A DNA stretch of 64,000 nt, taken from the NCBI RefSeq assembly GCF_015234305.1, contig NZ_JADGMI010000001.1:186001-250000 (forward strand). The letters are read 5' to 3'. The notes beneath the pieces were generated by a model, which saw only the letters and a program-made list of their open reading frames with translations, was not told the origin of the DNA and ran no database searches. Of this stretch, positions 34,534 to 43,729 are shown piece after piece (within the stretch, counting starts at the first letter, position 1; each line of letters begins with the position of its first letter). Source of the DNA: Superficieibacter sp. 1612_C1 (GTDB lineage: Bacteria > Pseudomonadota > Gammaproteobacteria > Enterobacterales > Enterobacteriaceae). A program made the translations under genes and the position numbers.

Positions 34534-34617
34534 GATAATCCTTACCTGCAAGCCAACAATGCTTCAAGCTTACGCCTGAAGCCGCAGGAAAAAATAGTAT
34601 AATCTTGCTTATTAGTA

Positions 34618-34646
34618 TTGGCAGTAACGATGCTTTGAGCGACAAT
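34618..34646 (+). promoter_or_regulatory. Candidate chiX promoter
   Basis: TTGGCA (34618-34623) and GACAAT (34641-34646) are 17 bases apart, placing transcription start near 34652. Confidence 0.55.
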
Positions 34647-34651
34647 TCATC

Positions 34652-34729
34652 AACCGGAGTTCGCTCCGGCATAATAATAAAGATGAAATTCCTCTTTGAC
34701 GGGCCAATAGCAATATTGGCCACTTTTTT
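34652..34729 (+). ncRNA. chiX: Small regulatory RNA ChiX (SroB/MicM)
   Basis: An Hfq-dependent RNA of about 78 nt between ybaK and ybaP, as in E. coli. A 5' hairpin CCGGAG-TTCG-CTCCGG (34654-34669) is followed by CATAATAATAAAGATGAAAT and CCTCTTTGACGGG, the conserved seed that pairs with ribosome binding sites of chitoporin and chb mRNAs. It ends in a terminator: GGCCAATA (34702-34709), loop GCAA, TATTGGCC (34714-34721), then six T. The 5' hairpin sequence differs from the E. coli one as I recall it, while the seed and terminator are kept. Confidence 0.88.
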
Positions 34730-34773
34730 ATCAATTTGCGCGTAAGACCTCGCTCAATCGGGCGGGGAGTACG

Positions 34774-35568
34774 TCAACGCATGATCTCCGGCAGGCTGCC
34801 TTCACCATAGAGATGCAGCGCGCCCACCGCCACAACGTAGCGTCCCGCAGGTAGTGCGCGGAGCATATCGCGCCAGGCGCGGTTACGCTGATGCATCAAC
34901 ACATCATACAACCCTGCGCTGAAGGTATTTGGCAGCTTAACGTCATGAGCCGCGGGCGGATGTTCCAGCCACCAGCTGATCATCATCTGTAACAGCCGCG
35001 CGTTGGTGTGCCAGTGGGTGAGGGTATCGTCCAGCAGCGCCATGCCGTTATCGGGCAACTCGCAGAGCAGGGCAATTTGCCGCGCGGCACCTTCCAGTTC
35101 GACGATACGGATCTGTTCCACCTGCGCCGCCTGAATAAGCTGAAGATCGACACCGTATTCCGGGCGCAAACCCAGTTGCTGTGCCTGTGTTGCCTGTAGC
35201 GCCATGGCAATTTGCCACAGCGGCTGCGTGCTAAACAGCGAAAGCGACAGACCCAATTCGTCGGCCTTATTATTCAGTTGAGCTAACTGCGGTTCACTCA
35301 GACGTTCTTCCAGCGGCGGAAACACAGGCAGATCGTGAAAGGGCGTTTCATCGCCAGCGATATTGGCTTCAACAATCAGCGCATCGGCCTGCTGGATTTT
35401 TTGCCGCAGTTGCGGGGGAAGCGGGGACATATTCTGCGTCCCCATATGAATGCTGCCGACGAGATGAAACTCGCGCCCGCCGGGGAGCGAAATGTCAATG
35501 GCAGGCCAGGAGTAAGCATTGCCGCGAAATGCAGCGAAAAACGTTTTTAGCCGGTAAAACAGATCCAT
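34774..35568 (-). CDS. ybaP: TraB/GumN family protein YbaP
   Basis: A 264 aa protein of the TraB/GumN superfamily, matching E. coli YbaP in length. The two GX2H-type motifs of the proposed metal-protease fold are visible: LVGSIHMG near residue 36 and VGALHLYGEG near the C-terminus. The conserved middle TLTHWHTNARLLQMMISWW is also kept. ATG 35568 is preceded by AGGGGAGG. Function is unproven. Confidence 0.9.
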   Translation of the reverse strand: MDLFYRLKTFFAAFRGNAYSWPAIDISLPGGREFHLVGSIHMGTQNMSPLPPQLRQKIQQADALIVEANIAGDETPFHDLPVFPPLEERLSEPQLAQLNNKADELGLSLSLFSTQPLWQIAMALQATQAQQLGLRPEYGVDLQLIQAAQVEQIRIVELEGAARQIALLCELPDNGMALLDDTLTHWHTNARLLQMMISWWLEHPPAAHDVKLPNTFSAGLYDVLMHQRNRAWRDMLRALPAGRYVVAVGALHLYGEGSLPEIMR

Positions 35569-35713
35569 GCGGCCTCCCCTAATGAAGCCCCATGCTAGCG
35601 TGCGCCTGGACAGCGCGCAATGCAATTGTTAAGCCCGGGGTTTGGATTCGGATGTTGAGAAATCCTTGCTGATGTGGGAATGTTGAACTTCGATAGCTCA
35701 GGAGAAAGCGACG

Positions 35714-36118
35714 ATGACGATACTGGTTACGGTTCAGGGGCAACTGATCACAGGCGACAAGCAGGTCATAGAGAGTATGGCTCCGGAAGGTCCCTTTGCC
35801 GCCGTGTTCGAGGATGACGGAAGCACGGGATATTTTTATGCTCTGGATACATCGGGTGACGATAACCCTATTCAGGATGCCCTGCATATTTATAATGCCG
35901 ACGAGGTTTCAGATGGTGATATCCCTTCTGATGTAAAAATTGGATGGTCGGAGGATAGTAAAAAATGTGTCCTTTTGATCAATGGTTATCCACATGGCGT
36001 GTTTGATTTCGATGGTAAAAGGGGATATTGCCGAACCGGTTTTCCTCCTCCGGTAAGTCATGACTGGTCAAAGACCGGCCATGAATGGGATGATGCTGTT
36101 GACGATTTTTTCAGATAG
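35714..36118 (+). CDS. Uncharacterised DUF2251-like protein
   Basis: A 134 aa acidic soluble protein starting MTILVTVQGQLITGDKQVIE. It contains GPFAAVFEDDGSTGYFYALD and ends DWSKTGHEWDDAVDDFFR. It resembles the DUF2251 family as I remember it; the small acidic, tryptophan-ended form also looks like some immunity proteins, but no toxin gene is nearby. AGGAG lies about ten bases upstream. In E. coli ybaQ occupies this interval instead. Confidence 0.7.
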   Translation: MTILVTVQGQLITGDKQVIESMAPEGPFAAVFEDDGSTGYFYALDTSGDDNPIQDALHIYNADEVSDGDIPSDVKIGWSEDSKKCVLLINGYPHGVFDFDGKRGYCRTGFPPPVSHDWSKTGHEWDDAVDDFFR

Positions 36119-36217
36119 CAAAGAGGCGCTTTTGCTACATAAATATCTACAGGCAGCATTACGCGTTGTAGTGCTGCCATGATGGAGCGTTATACCTAAA
36201 GTTGTAGCAGTTACCGG

Positions 36218-38719
36218 TTATTCTTTCGGTTTAAACCGCAGCAGCCGATTGGCGTTACTCACCACCGTAATCGACGATAGAGCCATCGCCGCGCCTGCCA
36301 CCACTGGATTGAGCAGCGTACCGGTTAGCGGCCAGAGGATCCCGGCGGCAATCGGAATGCCCAGCGAATTATAAATAAACGCGCCCAGCAGGTTTTGTTT
36401 CATATTCCGCAGTGTGGCGCGGGAAATCGCCAGCGCATCCGCGACGCCCATCAAACTGTGGCGCATCAGGGTGATGGCCGCTGTTTCAATTGCCACATCG
36501 CTGCCGCCGCCCATCGCGATGCCAACCTCTGCCTGCGCCAGCGCTGGCGCGTCGTTAATGCCGTCGCCGATCATGGCTACCTGCCGACCTTCGCGTTGCA
36601 GTTGCTGAATGGCATCGGCTTTGCCATCCGGCAGGACGCCAGCGATGACATCGTCAATGCCCGCTTCTCTGGCGATGGCGTTGGCCGTCGTCTCATTATC
36701 GCCGGTCAGCATGATCAGCCGGTATCCTGCCCGATGTAAACGCTGGAGCGCCGCCACGCTGTCTGCCCGCAGCGGATCGCGGATGGCAAAAAGCGCAGCG
36801 GCTTTACCGTCAACCGCCAGTAGCACCGGCGTCGCGCCCTGAGAAGCCTGAGCGCCGATTTCGCTTTCCAGTTCCCCGGCGGCAATGCCGTTCTCTTTAA
36901 GCAACGCCAGGTTGCCCAGCAACAGCGTATGACCGTCCGCCTCACCGCTCACGCCCAGCCCGCGCAGGGTGCGAAAACCGTTAACCTGCGGCAGCGTGTG
37001 TTCCTGCGCTTTGTCGAGGATCGCGCGGGCCAGCGGATGACTGGAACCCTGCTCAAGCGCCGCGGCCAGCCGTAACGCCTGCGCCTCTTCAATAGTGCCT
37101 GCGATTTTTACCGCCACCACCTGCGGTTTGCCTTCGGTCAGGGTGCCGGTTTTATCGAACACCAGCGTATCCAGCGTGCTGGCGCGTTGCAGGGCATCGG
37201 CATCGCGGACCAGCACGCCAAATTCGGCGGCGCGACCGACGCCGGAGATAATCGACATCGGGGTGGCGAGACCGAGCGCACACGGGCAGGCGATGATCAG
37301 TACGGTGGTGGCAATCACCAGCATATAGACGATTTGCGGCGCAGGGCCGAAGAAGTACCAGATCGCGGCGCTGAACAGCGCAATGGCGACCACTACCGGC
37401 ACAAAAATAGCGCATATTTTATCAGCCAGCTGACCGATTTGCGGCTTGCTGCTTTGCGCCTGGCGCACCATACGAATAATGCGCGACAGCGTGGTCTGGC
37501 TACCTACCGCGCTGGCCTGAAACAGTACGCTGCCGTCCTGAACCACCGTGCCCGCATGTACCTCGTCATCGGGGCCTTTTTGTTGCGGCACCGGCTCGCC
37601 GGTCAGCATGGCTTCATCCAGCCAGGCTTCACCATGGGTAATTGTGCCGTCTACCGGCACGCGATCGCCGGTGGTCAGGCGCAGCGTCATGCCAGCGGTG
37701 ACTTCCGCCAGCGGCAGATTTTTTTCGCCCTCATCCGTCACCACGCGCGCAGTGGGAGGGGTCAGATCAAGCAGTTTTTCCAGCGCCCGGGACGAACGCT
37801 GACGCGCCCGCGCTTCAAGCATATGACCGAGATTAATCAGGCCAATAATCATCGCGCTGGCTTCATAATAGAGGTGCCGCGCTTCCATCGGAAACCACTG
37901 CGGCCAGAGATTGACGCTCATCGAGTAAAGCCAGGCCACGCCGGTTCCCAGCGCCACCAGCGTATCCATGGTTGCGGTTCGGTTGAGCAGGCTTTTCCAG
38001 GCGCTGCGGTAGAAGTGGCCGCCAGCAAACACCATCACGCCGAGAGTGATTATGCCGATGACCAGCCACAGGCTGCGGTTGCCCTCCGTGACCATCATGT
38101 TGTCACCGAGCATTCCCCAGACCATTACCGGAATGCCCACCGCCAGCGCGATAATCGCCTGCCAGCGGAAGCGTTTCATGGTGGCGATGGCCGTTTCCTG
38201 CTGGCGCTCGCGGCGTTTGAGGTCATCTTCAATCGCCTCTGCGCCGTAGCCCGCGTTTTCTACCGCCTGCACTAATTCCGTGGCGGAGGCGCTGCCCATT
38301 ACCAGCGCGGTGCGCTCCGCCAGATTCACCCGCGCCTGCGTAACGCCCGGTACGCTTTGCAGCGCTTTCTGGACGCGTGACACACAGCTGGCGCAGCTCA
38401 TGCCGCTTAACAACAGCTGCTGGCTGTCGTCATCGGTTTGCGCTGCCGGAAGCTCAGGGGTAACCGCTGTCAGCGCTTCCGACGGGATTGATGACTCCGC
38501 CAGCGGTTTAGCCTTTGGGTGGCTTAACTCAGCACCGTACCCGGCTTGTTTGATGGTTTCGATCAGCGCATCGGCGCTGGCGCTGCCGGTTACATGCGCC
38601 TCGGTAATGGTGACGTCCGCCTGCTCAACGTCAGGACGCTGCTCAAGGCTTTCTTTAACGCGTTTAACGCAGTGGCCACATGAAAGGCCATCCAGCGTCA
38701 GGTCAATAATGTGAGACAT
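36218..38719 (-). CDS. copA: Copper-exporting P1B-type ATPase CopA
   Basis: An 833 aa Cu(I) exporter. Two N-terminal heavy-metal domains carry GLSCGHC (11-17) and GMSCASC. The membrane CPC site is in [11 protein letters not shown], the phosphorylated aspartate in [10 protein letters not shown], and the ATP-binding site carries the SSHPLA and [10 protein letters not shown] motifs. It matches E. coli CopA (834 aa). A CueR-type promoter lies upstream, shared with the divergent cueR, and a -1 frameshift site in codons 68-69 should also yield the short chaperone CopA(Z). The E. coli ybaS-ybaT genes are absent between copA and cueR. Confidence 0.98.
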   Translation of the reverse strand: MSHIIDLTLDGLSCGHCVKRVKESLEQRPDVEQADVTITEAHVTGSASADALIETIKQAGYGAELSHPKAKPLAESSIPSEALTAVTPELPAAQTDDDSQQLLLSGMSCASCVSRVQKALQSVPGVTQARVNLAERTALVMGSASATELVQAVENAGYGAEAIEDDLKRRERQQETAIATMKRFRWQAIIALAVGIPVMVWGMLGDNMMVTEGNRSLWLVIGIITLGVMVFAGGHFYRSAWKSLLNRTATMDTLVALGTGVAWLYSMSVNLWPQWFPMEARHLYYEASAMIIGLINLGHMLEARARQRSSRALEKLLDLTPPTARVVTDEGEKNLPLAEVTAGMTLRLTTGDRVPVDGTITHGEAWLDEAMLTGEPVPQQKGPDDEVHAGTVVQDGSVLFQASAVGSQTTLSRIIRMVRQAQSSKPQIGQLADKICAIFVPVVVAIALFSAAIWYFFGPAPQIVYMLVIATTVLIIACPCALGLATPMSIISGVGRAAEFGVLVRDADALQRASTLDTLVFDKTGTLTEGKPQVVAVKIAGTIEEAQALRLAAALEQGSSHPLARAILDKAQEHTLPQVNGFRTLRGLGVSGEADGHTLLLGNLALLKENGIAAGELESEIGAQASQGATPVLLAVDGKAAALFAIRDPLRADSVAALQRLHRAGYRLIMLTGDNETTANAIAREAGIDDVIAGVLPDGKADAIQQLQREGRQVAMIGDGINDAPALAQAEVGIAMGGGSDVAIETAAITLMRHSLMGVADALAISRATLRNMKQNLLGAFIYNSLGIPIAAGILWPLTGTLLNPVVAGAAMALSSITVVSNANRLLRFKPKE
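38508..38519 (-). promoter_or_regulatory. copA: Programmed -1 frameshift site making CopA(Z)
   Basis: Read on the coding strand, the slippery heptamer C-CCA-AAG (38519-38513) covers Pro68-Lys69. After slipping, GGC and a TAA stop (38510-38508) follow, giving a 70 aa product of the first metal domain ending in Gly. This equals the arrangement described for E. coli copA. Confidence 0.85.
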
Positions 38720-38787
38720 GTTCTAACTCCTGTATCATAGATCGTAAAAATATTGATCTTAGCAAGCACTTTCGCTAACTCTTACTA

Positions 38788-38818
38788 AGGTTAAACCTTC
38801 CCGCAAGGGGAAGGTCAA
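38788..38818 (-). promoter_or_regulatory. CueR-activated copA promoter
   Basis: Leftward -35 TTGACC (38818-38813) and -10 TAACCT (38793-38788) are 19 bases apart, the long spacer of MerR-type promoters. The spacer is filled by the dyad ACCTTCC-N7-GGAAGGT (38795-38815), nearly identical to the E. coli CueR box. Confidence 0.93.
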
Positions 38819-38827
38819 GGGGGAACG

Positions 38828-39232
38828 ATGAATATTAGCGACGTAGCGAAAAAGACGGGCTTAACCAGTAAGGCGATTCGCTTTTATGAAGAGAAGGGGC
38901 TGGTGACGCCGCCGCTGCGCAGTGAAAACGGCTATCGCAGCTACACGCAACAGCATCTCGACGAGCTGACCCTGTTACGCCAGGCGCGGCTGGTGGGGTT
39001 TAATCTCGAAGAGTGCGGCGAGCTGGTGGAGTTGTTCAACGATCCTGCCCGCCATAGCGCCGACGTAAAAAAACGTACCCTGGAGAAAGTGGCTGAGATT
39101 GAGCAGCATATTGTGCAGCTTCAGGAGATGCGCCAGCAGCTTTTGACGCTGGCGGAAAGCTGCCCCGGCGATGAGGGAGCAGACTGTCCGATTATTAACA
39201 ATCTTGCGGGCTGCTGTCATCGTCACGGTTAG
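38828..39232 (+). CDS. cueR: Copper-responsive MerR-family activator CueR
   Basis: A 134 aa Cu(I) sensor that twists the copA promoter to switch it on. The winged helix is at 1-70 ([20 protein letters not shown]), followed by the long dimer helix, then the metal loop with two cysteines in [13 protein letters not shown] (spacing C-x7-C). The CCHRHG tail is as in E. coli. It begins 13 bases from the CueR dyad, divergent from copA. Confidence 0.97.
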   Translation: MNISDVAKKTGLTSKAIRFYEEKGLVTPPLRSENGYRSYTQQHLDELTLLRQARLVGFNLEECGELVELFNDPARHSADVKKRTLEKVAEIEQHIVQLQEMRQQLLTLAESCPGDEGADCPIINNLAGCCHRHG

Positions 39233-39255
39233 CGTTGGCGAAAATAGTCATGACA

Positions 39256-39283
39256 AAAGCTGGCCCAGGAAAGCGCCAGCTTT
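39256..39283. terminator. Bidirectional terminator between cueR and ybbJ
   Basis: AAAGCTGGC (39256-39264) pairs with GCCAGCTTT (39275-39283). The A and T flanks make it usable for rightward cueR and leftward ybbJ transcription. Confidence 0.6.
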
Positions 39284-39286
39284 ATC

Positions 39287-39751
39287 TCAGGCGACAGGAG
39301 AAGACGCTCTGACGATCAGCACAATTCCCTCGACCGCCACTACGTCTACCGGGGTTCCCGCCGGAAGATCGGTGTCCGCGCTGACCATCCACGAACTGTC
39401 GCCGACGCGCATATGCCCGCGCCCGTTAATCAGTGCGTTATCCAGCGTGAAGCGGCGACCAATAAGCTGCTGTCCGCGCTGGTTAAGCTGACTGTCGGCG
39501 GGTTTTTGCTCGCGCACACGCTGTGCCAGCCAGCGCCACCACAGCCACGCGGCCAGCAGCGTCAGCAGGGCGAACATCAGCCCTTGCCACTCCCAGCCCA
39601 GCGGCAGCAGCCAGACCACCAGCCCGACGATCACCGCCGCAACGCCGCTCCATAACAGGTAGCCGTTGCCACCGAGCATTTCTGCGGCGAGCAGCAGCCC
39701 GCCGAGAGTGAGCCAGAAGACATGTGGATGCGTCAGGATCAGTTCCATCAT
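39287..39751 (-). CDS. ybbJ: NfeD-type membrane protein YbbJ
   Basis: A 154 aa protein with hydrophobic helices at about 8-28, 32-50 and 55-70, then a soluble OB-fold (NfeD) domain from about 85, with [20 protein letters not shown]. NfeD proteins work with stomatin-like SPFH partners; here its start overlaps the qmcA stop as ATGA, so the pair is translationally coupled. It matches E. coli YbbJ. Confidence 0.92.
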   Translation of the reverse strand: MMELILTHPHVFWLTLGGLLLAAEMLGGNGYLLWSGVAAVIVGLVVWLLPLGWEWQGLMFALLTLLAAWLWWRWLAQRVREQKPADSQLNQRGQQLIGRRFTLDNALINGRGHMRVGDSSWMVSADTDLPAGTPVDVVAVEGIVLIVRASSPVA

Positions 39752-40665
39752 AGGCGTTTCCGCTCGCTGGCGCTGTCCTTGATAAGTTCACTGATCCCGG
39801 CAATCGAGCCCATCAGGCTGCTGGCATCCAGCGGCATCATCACCACTTTACTGTTATTGGCCGAACCAATTTTTTGCAGCGCTTCGGTGTATTTCTGCGC
39901 CACAAAGTAGTTCACCGCCTGGATATCCCCGGCAGCGATAGCCTCCGACACCATCTGGGTCGCGCGGGCTTCTGCTTCCGCTGAACGTTCACGCGCTTCC
40001 GCCTGCAAAAACGCCGACTGGCGTTCGCCTTCTGCGGTAAGGATCTTCGACTGCTTTTCCCCTTCCGCTTTAACGATCTGCGCCTGGCGAATACCTTCGG
40101 CCTCAAGAATATAGGCGCGTTTAGTACGTTCCGCTTTCATCTGGGCGTTCATTGCATCGATAAGTTCGGCAGGGGGGCGCACATCGCGGATCTCGATACG
40201 GGTGATTTTAATGCCCCACGGGTTAGTCGCTTCATCGACGATATGCAGCAGGCGCGTATTGATGTTATCGCGCTGGGAGAGCATTTCATCGAGCTCCATC
40301 GAGCCAAGCACGGTACGGATGTTGGTCATCGTCAGGTTGATGATCGCCAGCTCCAGATTGCTGACCTCATAGGCCGCTTTCGGCGCGTCAATTACCTGAA
40401 TAAAACAGACGGCGTCGATAGATACGTTGGCGTTATCTTTGGAGATGATCTCTTGGGAGGGAATATCCAGCACCTGTTCCATCATGTTGATCTTACGACC
40501 AATACGATCCATAAACGGCACGACCAGACTCAGGCCCGGTTGAAGGGTAGTGGTATAACGACCAAAGCGCTCCACCGTCCACTGATAGCCCTGGGGAACA
40601 ATTTTCACCCCGGCAAAAACCACGATGAGCGCCACGAGAATGACGACGGGGATCACAATCAACAT
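39748..40665 (-). CDS. qmcA: SPFH/stomatin-family membrane protein QmcA
   Basis: A 305 aa protein with one N-terminal membrane segment ([16 protein letters not shown]), an SPFH/band-7 domain at about 25-190, and a long charged coiled coil rich in alanine and glutamate ([20 protein letters not shown]). E. coli QmcA is linked to FtsH and HflKC function at the membrane. AGGAGG precedes the ATG. The E. coli fetA-fetB genes that separate qmcA from ybbN are absent here. Confidence 0.95.
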   Translation of the reverse strand: MLIVIPVVILVALIVVFAGVKIVPQGYQWTVERFGRYTTTLQPGLSLVVPFMDRIGRKINMMEQVLDIPSQEIISKDNANVSIDAVCFIQVIDAPKAAYEVSNLELAIINLTMTNIRTVLGSMELDEMLSQRDNINTRLLHIVDEATNPWGIKITRIEIRDVRPPAELIDAMNAQMKAERTKRAYILEAEGIRQAQIVKAEGEKQSKILTAEGERQSAFLQAEARERSAEAEARATQMVSEAIAAGDIQAVNYFVAQKYTEALQKIGSANNSKVVMMPLDASSLMGSIAGISELIKDSASERKRL

Positions 40666-40736
40666 TAAGCAAACCTCCTGTTATGACTGACTCACTATAT
40701 CCTTTATCCGCCGTCGGCTCAGGTCCGGGAACAGAC

Positions 40737-41591
40737 TTAGTACAGCAGCGAATAAAGCTTGCGACGATACTGGCTGGCAAGGGCGTCGCCAGTGCCGAGC
40801 GCCGCGAGGATTTCCTGCAACATTTTGCGTGCCTGACCGTCTGCCGCACCAAGGTCTTTTTGCAGATGGCTAAAGAGTAACGCTAACGCCTCTTCATTAC
40901 GACCTACCTGATGTAGCTGGAGCGCAAGCTGCGAGGCCAGCGCCGCGTCTTCCGGGCTCGCCGCGACCTGCTGCTGAAGCTGCTGAATTTCGGGCGTATC
41001 GGCGGCCTGTTTCAGCAATTCAATTTGGGCGACCAGACCCTGATAGCGGGTATCCTGATCCTGAAGCGGGATCGTTTTCAGCACCGCTTCCGCGTCTTCT
41101 GAACGATTCAGGGCGATTTGCGTTTCTGCCAGCAGCAGGCCGATTTCGCTATTCTGCCCGGAGAGCTGCCAGGCTTCTTTAAGCAGCGGCAGCGCGTCCG
41201 CGTGGTTGCCTTCTTCAATAAGCTGGATCGCCTGCTGCGCTTTCAGCTCTTCTTCACGCGGCAACACTTTTTCCAGCAGCGCACGGATCGCCTCTTCCGG
41301 CTGCGGACCCTGGAAGCCGTCGACCGGTTGTCCGTTCTGGAACAGATACACGGTCGGGATGGCGCGCAGGCCAAATTGGGAGGCGACCATCGGCTCGGCA
41401 TCGCAATCCAGCTTCGCCAGAATAAATTGTCCGCTGTACTGGGCGGCGAGGCTTTCCAGCACCGGTGTTAACTGCTCACAGTGCTGGCTGCGTTCGGACC
41501 AGAAATAGAACAGCACCGGGACGGTCATCGACTGTTCCAGCGTCTGTTGCAGGTTCGTTTCGTTAATATTGACGATATTCTGTACGGACAT
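40737..41591 (-). CDS. ybbN: Chaperedoxin CnoX (YbbN)
   Basis: A 284 aa protein with a thioredoxin-like domain (1-110) and a TPR domain (115-284). The active site is SQHC (35-38), not the CxxC of thioredoxin, and C63 is kept; in E. coli these support hold-and-protect chaperone function under bleach stress with GroEL transfer. Length and sequence match E. coli YbbN. It has its own start region downstream of ybbO. Confidence 0.95.
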   Translation of the reverse strand: MSVQNIVNINETNLQQTLEQSMTVPVLFYFWSERSQHCEQLTPVLESLAAQYSGQFILAKLDCDAEPMVASQFGLRAIPTVYLFQNGQPVDGFQGPQPEEAIRALLEKVLPREEELKAQQAIQLIEEGNHADALPLLKEAWQLSGQNSEIGLLLAETQIALNRSEDAEAVLKTIPLQDQDTRYQGLVAQIELLKQAADTPEIQQLQQQVAASPEDAALASQLALQLHQVGRNEEALALLFSHLQKDLGAADGQARKMLQEILAALGTGDALASQYRRKLYSLLY

Positions 41592-41649
41592 AGTGCACTC
41601 TCTATAAGCTATTTTTGTAATACATGGGGGTCAGCGCGTTAGCTTCAAC

Positions 41650-42420
41650 TCACCCCTGCAAAATTTTATCCATCAGGCGGCCCGGCAGCAGGCGTTTTAG
41701 CACGTTTACCGCATGGGTCACTAAGGTCACGGGATAGCGCATTTTGGGCCGTTCGCTGGTAAAAGCATGGCGCACTTTCGCCACGACCGCCTCTGGCCCG
41801 AGGGTAAAACGTGCGGCAATACCCGGATTTTCGACCGGCTTATCGCTTTGGGTCTGATTAACGTTTTCCGTAAAGCGGGTGCGAATGGGGCCGGGTTCGA
41901 TCAGGCTGACGTGGATGCCGCTATGGCGCAGCTCCATGCGCAGTGCGTCAGACCACGCTTCCAGCGCGTATTTACTGGCGGCATAGGCACCGCGGCCTGG
42001 CGTAGAGATCAGCCCCATTACCGATGACGTCATGACAATCCGCCCCTCGCCGTGGGGGATCATCGCGGGCAGCAGCCGCATGGTGAGCTGATGTGCGCCA
42101 AAAAAGTTGGCGGAAAATTGCTGCTCCAGCTGGGTACGGCTGATGGTCGGCAGTTGACCATACACGCCGTAACCCGCGTTATTGAAAATGCCGTACAGGC
42201 GATTTCCCGTCAGGGCAATGACCTCGTCGGCGGCACCATCGACGCTCTCTGGCTTATCGAGATCGAGTAAAATTCCCGTCAGCCCCAGGCTATTCATTCG
42301 CGCCACATCGTCCGTTTTACGGCAGGCGGCCAGCACCCGAAAGCCCTGACGCTGAAGTTCAAGCGCGCTTTCCAGACCGATACCGCTGGAACATCCTGTT
42401 ATTAAGACTGATTTTTGCAT
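41650..42420 (-). CDS. ybbO: Short-chain dehydrogenase YbbO
   Basis: A 256 aa NADP-type SDR. The Rossmann motif TGCSSGIG is near the N-terminus, with NNAGYGVYG, the serine in MTSSVMG and the YAASK catalytic pair. In E. coli YbbO reduces aldehydes. I chose ATG 42420 (MQKSVLITG) because AGGT precedes it at six bases; an in-frame ATG at 42459 (MSLNLAGAHS) would overlap the tesA end by 11 bases and lacks a clear ribosome site. Confidence 0.9.
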   Translation of the reverse strand: MQKSVLITGCSSGIGLESALELQRQGFRVLAACRKTDDVARMNSLGLTGILLDLDKPESVDGAADEVIALTGNRLYGIFNNAGYGVYGQLPTISRTQLEQQFSANFFGAHQLTMRLLPAMIPHGEGRIVMTSSVMGLISTPGRGAYAASKYALEAWSDALRMELRHSGIHVSLIEPGPIRTRFTENVNQTQSDKPVENPGIAARFTLGPEAVVAKVRHAFTSERPKMRYPVTLVTHAVNVLKRLLPGRLMDKILQG

Positions 42421-42448
42421 AACTTTACCTGAGTGCGCCCCTGCAAGA

Positions 42449-43072
42449 TTAAGACTCATGTTTTACTAAAGGAGCCAGCCGCGTCGCCATCCAGTCGGCA
42501 ATAAATGGCTGCGCGTCGGGGTTAGGGTGAATACCGTCGTCCTGCATCCACTGAGGCTTCTGATAAACCTCTTCCATAAAAAATGGAACCAGAGGAATAT
42601 CGAATTCTTTGGCGAGCGCCGGATAGATCGCGCTAAAGGATTCATTATACCGACGACCGTAGTTAGCGGGCAGGCGAATTTGCATCAGTAGCGGCTGCGC
42701 ACCGCCATCTTTAACGCCCTGGAGTATCTTGCGCAGCGTCGCTTCGGTCTGCTGCGGCTGAAAACCGCGCAGGCCGTCGTTGCCGCCCAGCTCCACCAGC
42801 ACCCAGCGTGGTTTATGCTGGGTAAGGAGCGCCGGCAAACGCGACAGTCCCTGCTGTGACGTATCGCCGCTAATACTGGCGTTAATTACCGTCGTCTGCG
42901 GCTGCCATTTTTTATTTAACAGCGCAGGCCAGGCGCTGGTGGCCGCCATACGATAACCGGCGCTAAGACTGTCGCCCAGAATTAATAGCGTGTCTGCTGC
43001 GGCAGCGCGGAAGCTTAACAGAGCCAAAAACAGGAACGGCAAATGCCAGCGGAAAACATTGTTGAAGTTCAT
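42449..43072 (-). CDS. tesA: Acyl-CoA thioesterase I / protease I / lysophospholipase L1
   Basis: A 207 aa periplasmic SGNH hydrolase acting on acyl thioesters, lysophospholipids and ester bonds. The signal peptide ([20 protein letters not shown]) is cleaved just before DTLLILGDSLSAG, which holds the nucleophile serine. GGND and the C-terminal DGIHPN give the other catalytic residues. ATG 43072 is inside the first codons of the divergent ybbA, so the two 5' coding ends overlap by 30 bases and tesA must be transcribed from within ybbA. Confidence 0.94.
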   Translation of the reverse strand: MNFNNVFRWHLPFLFLALLSFRAAAADTLLILGDSLSAGYRMAATSAWPALLNKKWQPQTTVINASISGDTSQQGLSRLPALLTQHKPRWVLVELGGNDGLRGFQPQQTEATLRKILQGVKDGGAQPLLMQIRLPANYGRRYNESFSAIYPALAKEFDIPLVPFFMEEVYQKPQWMQDDGIHPNPDAQPFIADWMATRLAPLVKHES

Positions 43073-43729
43073 CGTCTTAAGAAGTCCGTCGGTCAGGGGG
43101 AGCATGAACTCTCCATCCTTACCGGAGTTGAGCTGCTTGTCAAACCATCCCAGACCATTGCGCTTATCGGCGAGTCGGGTTCCGGTAAGTCAACCCTGCT
43201 GGCGATCCTCGCCGGACTGGACGACGGCAGCAGCGGCGAAGTCTCCCTGCTTGGGCAAGCGCTGCACAAGATGGATGAAGAGGCCCGCGCCGCGCTGCGT
43301 GCGCAGCATGTCGGCTTTGTCTTTCAGTCCTTCATGCTAATACCGACGCTCAACGCGCTGGAAAACGTAGAGTTACCGGCATTGCTGCGCGGTGAAAACA
43401 GCCGCGAAAGCCGCGCGCAGGCGAAGGCGTTACTGGAGCAACTCGGGCTGGGTAAACGGCTCGATCATCTGCCTGCACAGCTTTCCGGCGGCGAGCAACA
43501 GCGCGTGGCATTAGCCAGAGCCTTCAACGGTCGACCGGGCCTGCTGTTTGCCGATGAGCCGACCGGCAACCTCGACCGTCAGACCGGCGATAAAATCGCC
43601 GATCTGCTGTTCTCTCTCAACCGCGAGTACGGCACGACCCTGATTCTGGTGACGCACGATGCGCAGCTGGCCGCGCGCTGCGACCGCCGTCTGCGGCTGG
43701 TAAATGGTCAGTTGCAGGAGGAAGCATGA
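43043..43729 (+). CDS. ybbA: ABC transporter ATPase YbbA
   Basis: A 228 aa LolD/MacB-type ATPase. It has Walker [10 protein letters not shown], signature [14 protein letters not shown], Walker [10 protein letters not shown] and the H-loop VTHD. It pairs with the permease YbbP, whose start overlaps its stop as ATGA. In E. coli the pair has been linked to membrane-related export or hydrolase function; the substrate is not settled. The 5' end overlaps divergent tesA. Confidence 0.94.
   Translation: MPAENIVEVHRLKKSVGQGEHELSILTGVELLVKPSQTIALIGESGSGKSTLLAILAGLDDGSSGEVSLLGQALHKMDEEARAALRAQHVGFVFQSFMLIPTLNALENVELPALLRGENSRESRAQAKALLEQLGLGKRLDHLPAQLSGGEQQRVALARAFNGRPGLLFADEPTGNLDRQTGDKIADLLFSLNREYGTTLILVTHDAQLAARCDRRLRLVNGQLQEEA

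Noticed and set aside
35714..36118. Immunity gene of a toxin-immunity pair
   Set aside because: No toxin or Rhs gene adjacent; only size and charge suggested it.
37187..38275. Long open frame antisense to copA
   Set aside because: No recognisable motif and lies wholly inside copA.
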